Shown here: positions 20,301 through 24,982 of the stretch, in pieces
Numbering within the stretch: position 1 is the stretch's first letter
How the letters are laid out: each line of letters opens with the position of its first letter
Assembly: GCF_018069805.1 (NCBI RefSeq)
Contig: NZ_JAGPYN010000001.1
Location: 248,001-312,000 of the forward strand
Length of the DNA stretch: 64,000 bases
Direction: 5' to 3'
DNA from: Pseudoalteromonas ostreae
GTDB taxonomy: Bacteria; Pseudomonadota; Gammaproteobacteria; Enterobacterales; Alteromonadaceae
Notes under the pieces: generated by a model
The model's input: the letters and a program-made list of their open reading frames with translations, nothing else
Told to the model about the DNA's origin: nothing
Database searches by the model: none
Program-made: the position numbers and the translations under genes

Positions 20301-21772
20301 AATGGTTGTTTACCGACCATCAAGGCTCCATTACTGCCATTACTGATGGCAGTTTTAAACTGTTAAAACGCTTTGCTTATGATGTATTTGGTCAACAATC
20401 TGAGATTGCCCCGACTGCGCTTGAAGCACAACTTTATTATGCCCAGCAAAGTAACTTAAGTGCCTTTAATGCGATTGCCAGCAATACCCGTGGCTACACT
20501 GGCCACGAACAAGTGATGCTCGACGGTGATAACCGCGTGATCCACATGAATGGCCGTATCTACGACGCCGGCACCGGCCGTATGATGCAAGCCGATCCCG
20601 TAGTACAAGCACCGAGTAATTTACAAAACTACAACGCGTACAGTTATGTGTTGAATAATCCGTTGAGCAGAATAGATCCAAGTGGCTATATCTCATTAAA
20701 CCCGTTTAAGAAAATAACTCGAGGTTTGATTAAAGGAGCTACAAAAATATTCGGTGCTGAATTAGTAAATTTAGTTGGCTCTGTTGTATCAACATATTTT
20801 GGAGGGCCATGGGGCGCAGCTGCTTGGAGTTATGAATTTACAAGGGCAATGGGGGGCTCATCTTCTCAAGCTTTCAGAGCAGGTGCTATTGCAGGCATAA
20901 CAGCAGCAGCTTTTCAACAAGTTGGAGAACATTTTAAAGCCGAGTTTGGTATTACAGCAGAATCTGGTGTAACGTTCTCAGATTTGGGGGTTGGGCAGCA
21001 GTTACAATGGGCGGGTACGCATGCAATGGTTGGTGGTATTTCTTCTGTAGCTTCTGGCGGCAAGTTTGGACATGGTTTCATTTCTGCGGGTTTCACAAAA
21101 CTAGCAATGGGTAATGCAGGGTTTAATATGAACAACCGTAAATGGTCTGCTATAGCTGGAAGAACCACTATTGCGGCTGTAATTGGTGGAACGACAAGCT
21201 CCTTGACTGGTGGCAAGTTTGCTAATGGTGCTAAGACTGCAGCAATGATGCACTTGCTTAATGCTGAAGGTCAAACTGCATATGAAATGAACCGTGCTAG
21301 CAAGTGGTCATGGGAAGAGTATTTCAATAGGTTCGGTAGGATAGCATTAGCTGAACTTCAAGTAGTTGGTGGGCTGGCATCTTCTGTTGTTGGTGGAGGA
21401 CTTTGTGCATCCGGTTGGGCGTGCTTATTGGGAGCCCCTCTTTCGATACACGGCGCTGCAAATACCCAAGAAGGTTTAGGAAAAATAGCTATGGAATCTG
21501 GTTTTAATGTTAAACCAGAAAACTATGCTAGAGAATTTTGGACTGAGATGACAGGTAACGAAAATACTTATTATTACGTAGATAGCGCACTAATAGTTGG
21601 TGGGATCATAAAGGCACCAGTGCTAAACTTATATCAGCACACAAGCAGGCCTCTCTTCCATCCTGACGTGATACAAAACTCTGTACCTATGTATGGAAAA
21701 TTTAGTACGCCAATATTGGCTAATGATTTAGCGAGTATTTATATGAACAGCAAAACAATAAACGGAAACTAG
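11321..21772 (+). CDS. Giant SpvB/FG-GAP/RHS-repeat polymorphic toxin
   Basis: A secreted protein of about 3483 residues. I start it at 11321, behind the Shine-Dalgarno AAAGGAG, not at the ATG at 11300 that overlaps the preceding gene. Order of parts: signal peptide (FLIYIFLSSFSVLAS); cysteine-bearing cadherin/Ig-like modules (about 140-550); FN3-like modules; PQQ-type beta-propeller (843-997); DUF4214-like helices (1027-1147, FYALLQRAPTKAE); calcium-binding DTDSDGDNLSDEVE; SpvB-like domain (from about 1318, PEVALTYDSQTPETSVGLGW); FG-GAP repeats (GDLDGDGYAD, DFNGDGLVD); YD/RHS repeats (about 2300-3025); and the RHS core ending YSYVLNNPLSRIDPSG (about 3056-3124). The last ~360 residues after DPSG are a variable tip. 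It contains Gly/Ala-rich membrane-active stretches and a DUF4225-like end (GGLASSVVGGG, LSIHGAANTQEGL). The RHS barrel would encapsulate the tip, as in Tc and RHS toxins. Tip activity is unproven. Confidence 0.9.
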   Translation: MTHSITRVVFLIYIFLSSFSVLASLEEKYCDTSSVNTLKGKVVNVKLIKNVSEFTDFVGSFNHTKSTTIRFSDIEVYKGNLKVETAFVSNEVGQNVVRSDYRLASFGRISPSAGIHYARGVAFISCTKSIFVTEKTVPKVSLTQPKTAATIYLNEFQTIKFSAFDAGNDLKTLKIKKGNKVVKTCRSNFSNCSFSFKGTAFGQYKFTAVAEDSFGIKSTSSPTATVNVVERNTSPVVTLSADKKLVNSGGSVKFTLTAKDKNMQRINQIKSFNFCVGSTCNPVSYYKSSCATAGTNLSCSFDLRVSSNTTFKAVATDSGAPVFKELKDIVLNDTPTVSVKSSNASPFIGESFTIESTANDAQGLNTYQICEYPAGTIPSSPTKCSGSKLLKTCDVSSSVCRFAISKNMASTYSYYIYAEDSHGLAQHTNVAVNVLAPFGVRLEQLPTTLTLDKAVTLTAKVGALTSQANALKSLKLLVNGTEQSVTISPSLSTPQPLPSDNRKHKTFSLTWTPKTAGDISVQVVVTDTDEKSKTSAAVTGKVTLPKPGVPKVTIGAQTAGQYSVNIASVSHAQTYKLFENNKFYGEYSSQSPNVLISKGYNLHNTTFAYCASAKNIVNGKVQESSKGVGDKCSSITINNQQPTPVAPTFSAHNLQQSGPYRISWQNNNDGLTSYYKLERWQGTAADSQTAAKTVISTTQGLFKDITGLQLGNYTYQLSACNSQNLCTLGQQLTFNHIPAYIQQAELNSSCGSNCLKIKGLGFNSKSMSLAVRLRNTAEVFNYSLSSAQLSYIDDYNLQFKAPLRVIEGLNNGGLYLELGNGVSDAEKGSIIVDNTGANAGFDMILHAPVISSTGSIYLGSGNDIYALSSSGQERWKVTTGGQVVAMPLLTTKNGRDNIVVGSFDHKVYSLNHDGVEQWVTQTRGPIKAAAQIDQHNNIYVGSMDKALYSLDQNTGAVQWQYILTSGITQQPIVAANNKIYVTTEDKQLHIIDRTSVSLNALKWDDIDSSLIKNLLNNEPDGWQPSQQSQNIIQITKLFYALLQRAPTKAELTFFAYAQQLGVENIELIYAFLNSDEGLVNLPLADSNSVFINKLYTLLFAANNPVVKGKTKAQWLAQLNQGLTRAALIDELIFSASRFDIIANNTVYYFYDFCLSSRNCQYDTDSDGDNLSDEVEILLGQNPLDPRDGLSDKPSLSYAELGLGQYELNFNHPAATTFYELSQSYNAQSERLLASVTNNRYAVDLANGEYQFWAEACIEVTLKTGQVKKQCSERSDPATILVTTSVQEAAINVALNESVAEKNWPGIDALNTSASFSPTLGSFRVTENGSANYTVPISLPAGIAGVQPEVALTYDSQTPETSVGLGWGISAGSSISRCRQTVAQDGQFSGLTFTESDRYCLDGQRLILLDGSYAEGEVGATYKTEIDSQLLITIANTTTGSKKMFVVEGKDGSKKYYGGTLNSEVAIAADKVLTWNIRKIYDNLENDSTAINFSYTDKNSSNSADLGFGEKALAQISYSGNKVVFEYQAGDIRSQAYVNGSEFTARAQLNGIKVYNHRNEPLFNYNLTFESAANGVRLLKSVAQCSNYVCKKPIEFEYNEFNNSLNFEAYHTVFYTSSGNKLAAVTQIDTQGDGKPELATLERVDNKQYLLCLNFTDGTNSKVCKTIYRSDRADIVQMMAVDPEGDGKQVLWVNMRDKHSRDTDYYWYQYGFNENNSSIDYSLLPLIGTDRYMTDIRLGDLDGDGYADIIHKRGSDDEKLYARFWDQDTQSYKAKVGLGIITQNNERIGRTISYQRNLVEDDTPWYMLDLNFDGLADILTLGCSSYKCDGNTEVDQISAYINTNNGKDLEQVVIRSGKAKHLQPNDFNGDGLVDLLFYDISDDNWKILLNEGGEELKFTQVFRVGNMSEHIAPLSIDIDRDGKLELFFIEEGSSTWTAYQWDPRSKYFYKNANLAFNTSGINYEEGDYAYFTDHNHDAVPDIFFKDGNRIQVKYNLNEVFSQGMLREVSQGYGSKTVIDYGLMSDPQLYSKYNLENAAQYPAASENQSAAADRALYDAQNLNVTDLIGSSPLVKTVTTDSPSTLSPSDTLSVNYSYAGARLQFGGRGWLGFRKLTTETEKDGYRFETNTYYRQAFPFIGMPDKTEKYMVSGSSKTLLSSAANSYTNVASVNANSLTSYQVYNANTKECSARIDTDLTVSGYNCTVTTTVQDEHANVSELTVDKYEQSHGFLESLGSGVSLSSVVTANNYGTSDYDKRFGRLSATTVTQSQDGLTPVTRNTAFSYYPSNHQNEGMLQSEIVMPQGGCDSYLKTTHSYDALGNEIAIQTTNLPSCNNAAGQKHQTRSKSSTFDNEGRYAVSTANDLFTEQTVNSRNKFGQPTAVTDVNGTNAYFQYDVFGSKVSSYSATGAQTSTYMSDCDSSNCVAQVNKLVNGELVEKQYIDKAGRTTAASKITVLGDWLTAYTQYDKHGRSLSQTSPGMLAITSSYDVFDRPTQIDDPNSNITTNYELSGFEETVTLTGDIPEGTQVKTTLSNALGQTASVTDNAGNVLTYTYDVLGNLKTVHSSADNQILSTIEYDALGRKKSMNDKDRGNWRYTYTAFGELKTQTDARGVVTTNTYDILGRKTKQTVTGEQTSQWLFGTGNTVHQLVSESIGNEWQKNYYYDNVGRAVASLTNVESALNCTSMVAFNSRSNDLRYTDARLNDPLTSRCIIQQTNYDEFGRPLLSFDDYRRDASGKYSEARGIHTTYQNGQVLKRQEAREGTSFGRVYYQVNALNDRGQVIGYNKGQELMTVSYDDAGHVAGISTSTDYIQADTYNFDGMGNLTSRHLTASQQQTFAYDNLNRVTTVDGQVVYSYADNGNLERKDDWEQRYNETANSPIHGISSRSKGTMTETFGYDKNGNQTWAKKNGTNWRTVTYSGRNKATEISINGKKAFFKYDANNRRYKRVDTEQTIYYVGALELTVNHTVNDQYIKRYIGNDAMQTYYAAGNASIKWLFTDHQGSITAITDGSFKLLKRFAYDVFGQQSEIAPTALEAQLYYAQQSNLSAFNAIASNTRGYTGHEQVMLDGDNRVIHMNGRIYDAGTGRMMQADPVVQAPSNLQNYNAYSYVLNNPLSRIDPSGYISLNPFKKITRGLIKGATKIFGAELVNLVGSVVSTYFGGPWGAAAWSYEFTRAMGGSSSQAFRAGAIAGITAAAFQQVGEHFKAEFGITAESGVTFSDLGVGQQLQWAGTHAMVGGISSVASGGKFGHGFISAGFTKLAMGNAGFNMNNRKWSAIAGRTTIAAVIGGTTSSLTGGKFANGAKTAAMMHLLNAEGQTAYEMNRASKWSWEEYFNRFGRIALAELQVVGGLASSVVGGGLCASGWACLLGAPLSIHGAANTQEGLGKIAMESGFNVKPENYAREFWTEMTGNENTYYYVDSALIVGGIIKAPVLNLYQHTSRPLFHPDVIQNSVPMYGKFSTPILANDLASIYMNSKTINGN

Positions 21773-21773
21773 C

Positions 21774-21995
21774 ATGCCTTTACTAATAATAATTATTAGT
21801 TTAATGATTTTTATGGTCGGTCTGAAAGTCAGATACAGTAAGTATCTCCACTTGTTAATATATGGAACACCTATGTTCTTTATTATAATAATGCTAAAGG
21901 ATATGGAGATTAATTTATGTGAGCGAATTATTGGAGGGTTTACTTTTCTTCTTATTCTTATAGCTTTGTGGGTGTTTCCGAACAAGAATCTATAA
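21774..21995 (+). CDS. Small membrane protein, candidate RHS immunity protein
   Basis: A 73-residue, strongly hydrophobic protein with about three membrane segments (LLIIIISLMIFMVGL, LLIYGTPMFFIIIML, GGFTFLLILIALWVF). It starts 2 bp after the RHS stop. A tiny gene directly behind the variable tip of an RHS toxin is the usual place for the cognate immunity gene. A membrane immunity protein would fit a tip that acts on the inner membrane, as its Gly/Ala-rich helices suggest. No family is recognised by eye; the assignment rests on position and topology. Confidence 0.6.
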   Translation: MPLLIIIISLMIFMVGLKVRYSKYLHLLIYGTPMFFIIIMLKDMEINLCERIIGGFTFLLILIALWVFPNKNL

Positions 21996-22373
21996 TTACT
22001 AACAAAGTTAAAAAGCCAAAGAGGTTAAATGTTGACTTCAAACATCAAGGAATAGAGTAAACAAATAAATAGGGTCAGGTCTTTCTTTTTGCCTTCTTAT
22101 CATGATAGTTATTTTTAATAAGGATTTTAAATAAAATGTTATTAAGAAAAATAATAGGGGTCAGATCACTTGCTTCATAATACTTTGTCATGATTGTTCA
22201 GGTATTGGTATATGAGTAGTGTTGTGAAGCAACGAACCTAGCTCCTGTAATTTTCTTATAAGCTGATATAGGCAGTGTGGTTTGATGGTGACGATGTGGC
22301 AACGGATTGTAGCTCTTGGGGAAATTGGAAACGGGCAAATGTTCGTTATTTCACTTATTAATGAGTCATTGTT
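21996..22373. repeat. Gene-poor stretch with REP-like GGGTCAG motifs
   Basis: About 380 bp without a convincing gene, between the immunity-like gene and the small secreted array. It contains AGGGTCAGGTCTTT (from 22071) and GGGGTCAGATCAC (22157-22169). I recall this type of repeated word as flanking REP-associated transposase genes and orphan REP-like units in gammaproteobacteria. A third related word, GGGGACACCC, lies at 24590-24599, beyond the array. No transposase frame survives. The minus-strand frame at 22188-22379 is not recognisable. Confidence 0.35.
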
Positions 22374-22682
22374 ATGCAAACATTTAAAAGAACAATAGCA
22401 ATAAAATTAACCCTGATAGCACTTTTAACAGGGTTATCGTTTTTCTCACATGCTAAAGATATCAACTGTAAAGGCACCGTTACTGCGGTGATGGATTACC
22501 CTGCATACTGTGATGGTGGTTATGCGTTTATAACCACAGGTTCAAATGGTAAGTGGATATGCCCAGCGTCTGACAAAGGCAATGCTATTGTGCTGGCTGC
22601 GAATAAATCGGTGGATGTGTATATCAACAACAATAATGATGCAAAACTTTACCCAGTTATGTTAAGTCCCGCTATATCATAA
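22374..22682 (+). CDS. Small secreted Cys-containing protein, array member 1
   Basis: A 102-residue exported protein. Signal peptide LTLIALLTGLSFFSHA precedes a mature part of about 75 residues beginning KDINCKGTVTAVMDY. Three cysteines (in DINCKG, AYCDGG and WICPAS) could form disulfides in the periplasm or outside. The layout 'G-x-V strand, aromatic/Gly turn, Cys, then NAIVLAANKSVDVYI' resembles that of the five following genes, suggesting remote paralogy. Function is unknown. It is the first of six head-to-tail genes. Confidence 0.68.
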   Translation: MQTFKRTIAIKLTLIALLTGLSFFSHAKDINCKGTVTAVMDYPAYCDGGYAFITTGSNGKWICPASDKGNAIVLAANKSVDVYINNNNDAKLYPVMLSPAIS

Positions 22683-22715
22683 TTAGATCTTAACCGCATA
22701 AATAAAGGAATATGA

Positions 22716-23027
22716 ATGAAAACCTGCTTGTTATTAATTTTACTGGTTTTTATAAGCCCATCACTCAGCGCTAAGCGTTATTGGCCTAGTGAATTAGTTA
22801 ATTGGACTTTGTCTTTAAACAATGGTGTTGCTTATATCTCTTCCCCCCAGTTTGCGGAGCATTGCTCATATTCTCGTGGGCAAATTAATATGGATGGTAC
22901 AGAGTTTAATAAAGCACAATATGCTTATGCGCTATCCGCGAAAGCCAAAGATAAAAAATTAAAATACGTAGTAGACAGCGAGCAAACAACTTGCATTATA
23001 ACTGGCCTGCAAGAAGTCGCTAGATAG
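22716..23027 (+). CDS. Small secreted protein, array member 2
   Basis: A 103-residue exported protein with signal peptide TCLLLILLVFISPSLSA. The mature part has two cysteines about 47 residues apart, in EHCSYSRG and TTCIITG. Between them is NKAQYAYALSAKAKDKKLKY, which parallels the 'YA.ALAA' helix of members 3, 5 and 6. An AAAGGA Shine-Dalgarno precedes the ATG. Unrecognised family; likely a small disulfide-bonded beta-rich domain. It lies 33 bp after member 1. Confidence 0.7.
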   Translation: MKTCLLLILLVFISPSLSAKRYWPSELVNWTLSLNNGVAYISSPQFAEHCSYSRGQINMDGTEFNKAQYAYALSAKAKDKKLKYVVDSEQTTCIITGLQEVAR

Positions 23028-23061
23028 ATATAACGACTAAATCTATATAAGGAAATAAGAA

Positions 23062-23397
23062 GTGAAAATCAGAGTTTTTATAATGTGTGTATTCACACTA
23101 TTTATTCATACAAAAGCCTTTGCTGGTTATGACAGTAATATTCGCGGCGAGCTTGAAGGTGTATACGTTTATACAGATCATGATGCTATTTATTTTCGTT
23201 TTAAAACTCAGCCAGCGAGCCACGAAACCTGTAAAGCAAATTTTTTTGTAATTAGTGGCACTGTGCCACAAGAGCGCAGGGATCAGCTATTGTCCCGCTT
23301 AATGCTGGCGCTGGCTTCCAAAGAGCAAGTAAATATTGGTTATGATTCGCAAGGTAATTGTGCCAATGGTTATATTCGTGTTCATCGGGTTGGCTAA
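23062..23397 (+). CDS. Small secreted protein, array member 3 (GTG start)
   Basis: A 111-residue exported protein starting at GTG behind an AAGGAAAT Shine-Dalgarno, with signal peptide FIMCVFTLFIHTKAFA. The mature part shows a strand pair (GELEGVYVYTDHDAIYFRF), Cys in HETCKANFFV, a helix QLLSRLMLALASKEQVNIGY and a second Cys in GNCANGYIRVH. This 'strand-Cys-helix-strand-Cys-strand' order is the clearest version of the array pattern. Family not recognised. Confidence 0.72.
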   Translation: MKIRVFIMCVFTLFIHTKAFAGYDSNIRGELEGVYVYTDHDAIYFRFKTQPASHETCKANFFVISGTVPQERRDQLLSRLMLALASKEQVNIGYDSQGNCANGYIRVHRVG

Positions 23398-23418
23398 AAT
23401 GTTTAAGGAAAAAAGATT

Positions 23419-23754
23419 ATGAAGGCAGTTATATACACACTATTATTGGCTTATTCAGGTTCTGCATTTGCAAGTTTTAACTGCACCGTTGATGTGCAAA
23501 GGGTGCTTGTGTACGCAACGGGTGGCATTAATATCTTGCATACAGGGCGTGGTGATTATACTAATATTTGTAATTTAAACAGTACTTGGAAAGGAGTTGA
23601 GCCATTAACTTGCGCTATGTGGACCAGCTTGTTACAAAATTCTCAAGTTAATGCACAAAAAGTGATCTTTTATTATCCAGGCGACGGTAGCTGTAAGGAG
23701 CTTGCAACTTATGGCAATACACCAGCCCCAGTTTATATTGGAACAATAAAATGA
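23419..23754 (+). CDS. Small secreted protein, array member 4
   Basis: A 111-residue exported protein (signal peptide VIYTLLLAYSGSAFA). Mature cysteines occur in FNCTVDV, NICNLN, LTCAMW and GSCKEL, so up to two disulfides are possible. The stretch CAMWTSLLQNSQVNAQKVIF and the closing VYIGTIK match the helix-plus-strand arrangement of its neighbours, though the sequence is divergent. It overlaps member 5 by 4 bp (ATGA), so the two are translationally coupled. Unknown function. Confidence 0.72.
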   Translation: MKAVIYTLLLAYSGSAFASFNCTVDVQRVLVYATGGINILHTGRGDYTNICNLNSTWKGVEPLTCAMWTSLLQNSQVNAQKVIFYYPGDGSCKELATYGNTPAPVYIGTIK

Positions 23755-24101
23755 TGAAAACGAAAGTTATACTCTGTTTATTCCTTTTTGCTGTATTTTC
23801 ATCAAAAGCGATGAACACTAGAGGATACCACCAAATTAGCCAAATCTATACTTGGGGAGATTACACGCAAGGGGTTTTTAAAGTTACATTAAAAAATCAA
23901 AGCGAATCAATCCAAAGCAACTGCCCCGCTGGCTTTTGGTTGGATGGGGCAAATGATAAAAACAGCGCTATTTATAGCACCGCCCTAGCTGCCTATCACA
24001 GTAATACTAAAGTGATGCTTCATGCTGATGAAAATCAAGATTGGAGTGGCTTAAGCTCGAAAGAGTGCAAATTAAAATTGATTGTTCTAGAACCAAAATA
24101 A
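23751..24101 (+). CDS. Small secreted protein, array member 5
   Basis: A 116-residue exported protein (signal peptide VILCLFLFAVFSSKA). The mature part reads strand (QGVFKVTLKN), Cys in QSNCPAGFWLDGAND, helix SAIYSTALAAYHSNTKVMLH and second Cys in SKECKLKLIVLEP. This is the same scaffold as members 3 and 6. Start chosen at the ATGATG overlapping the stop of member 4. Unknown function. Confidence 0.72.
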   Translation: MMKTKVILCLFLFAVFSSKAMNTRGYHQISQIYTWGDYTQGVFKVTLKNQSESIQSNCPAGFWLDGANDKNSAIYSTALAAYHSNTKVMLHADENQDWSGLSSKECKLKLIVLEPK

Positions 24102-24109
24102 GGATATTT

Positions 24110-24439
24110 ATGAAAAAGCTTTTGGTAATTTTTACAGCTTTTATTTCGTTAAATTTAACAGCTGCACCCACTTGGCACACAGCCAAAGCAGATAGCGTTT
24201 ATCCATTGGCTAATGGTGGCTTTATTTTGACCTTTAAGGCTGATAACGCAACCTGTAAAAATAATAGTAACCCCAAATATTACTATGTGTCCGAAGGTAA
24301 AAATGGCGTTACTCAAGCTGCTATTGCTAATTTTTTGTCGGTTGCGCTTGTTGCTGGTTCATCAGATAAAGAGTTAACTATTAGTTTTGATAACGAAAGT
24401 ACCACTTGTGACATTAATCGGCTATTTATCAAATTTTAA
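24110..24439 (+). CDS. Small secreted protein, array member 6
   Basis: A 109-residue exported protein. The ATG at 24110 follows AAGGA and gives a signal peptide (LLVIFTAFISLNLTAA); the longer frame from 24041 merely overlaps member 5. Mature part: strands VYPLANGGFILTFKA, Cys in NATCKNNSNPKYYYVSEG, helix AAIANFLSVALVAGSSDKEL and Cys in STTCDINRLFIKF. It is the last gene of the array. A 160-bp gap with a REP-like GGGGACACCC word follows. Confidence 0.72.
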   Translation: MKKLLVIFTAFISLNLTAAPTWHTAKADSVYPLANGGFILTFKADNATCKNNSNPKYYYVSEGKNGVTQAAIANFLSVALVAGSSDKELTISFDNESTTCDINRLFIKF

Positions 24440-24599
24440 TTCCCTTTTAGGTATTTCATTTTGCTAGCGGACATTTATCCTGTGAAGTTTAAGTCGATTT
24501 GTTAGAATTGCTCGGTTTGCTGTTTCAATGATTGAAAATAACCCTCCCCATGGAATGGGCCAGTTTTTTGGGTATGATTAAAAAGGATAGGGGACACCC

Positions 24600-24863
24600 G
24601 TGATTGCACTTTTATTTGATATTGTTGGTATGACAGGTACGTTTTTAGTGGTTGGCGCGTTTTTTATGCTACAACTGGGTAAAGCTAAACCTACTGGGCT
24701 TTTATATAACATGATGAACTTATCTGGCGCTATTTTGTTGCTAATAAGTCTTTGTTATAACTTTAATTTGGCAAGTTTTGTAATCGAAATATTTTGGATC
24801 GCAGCGTCATTAATTGGTTTATACAAATACCTAAAAGCTAAACAGACTACAGCTGTAGCCTAA
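24600..24863 (+). CDS. CBU_0592-like small membrane protein (GTG start)
   Basis: An 87-residue inner-membrane protein with about three helices (LLFDIVGMTGTFLVVGAFFM, GLLYNMMNLSGAILLLISLC, FVIEIFWIAASLIGLY). The GKAKPTGLLYNMMNLSGA segment is typical of the CBU_0592 family of unknown function. The GTG start lies directly after a GGGGACACCC word, so the Shine-Dalgarno (AGGGGA) is part of that element. An ATG ten codons in is a weaker alternative. Confidence 0.72.
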   Translation: MIALLFDIVGMTGTFLVVGAFFMLQLGKAKPTGLLYNMMNLSGAILLLISLCYNFNLASFVIEIFWIAASLIGLYKYLKAKQTTAVA

Positions 24864-24982
24864 ATTTATAAATTAATAGAGAAAAACTCTCACGCCGTGT
24901 CACATTTGTATTAATATTGTAAGTGCTACGTTATTTTATGATGTAGAAACTCTAATAAAAAATATAGGTGTAAAGCGGCGTA

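Noticed and set aside
22278..22366. Plus-strand fragment reading FDGDDVATDCSSWGNW
   Set aside because: It looks protein-like but has no start, no match I recognise and no link to a neighbouring frame, so it was not called a pseudogene.
22188..22379. Minus-strand 63-codon frame next to the REP-like words
   Set aside because: No recognisable motif, unusual composition and overlap with the start of the first secreted-array gene.
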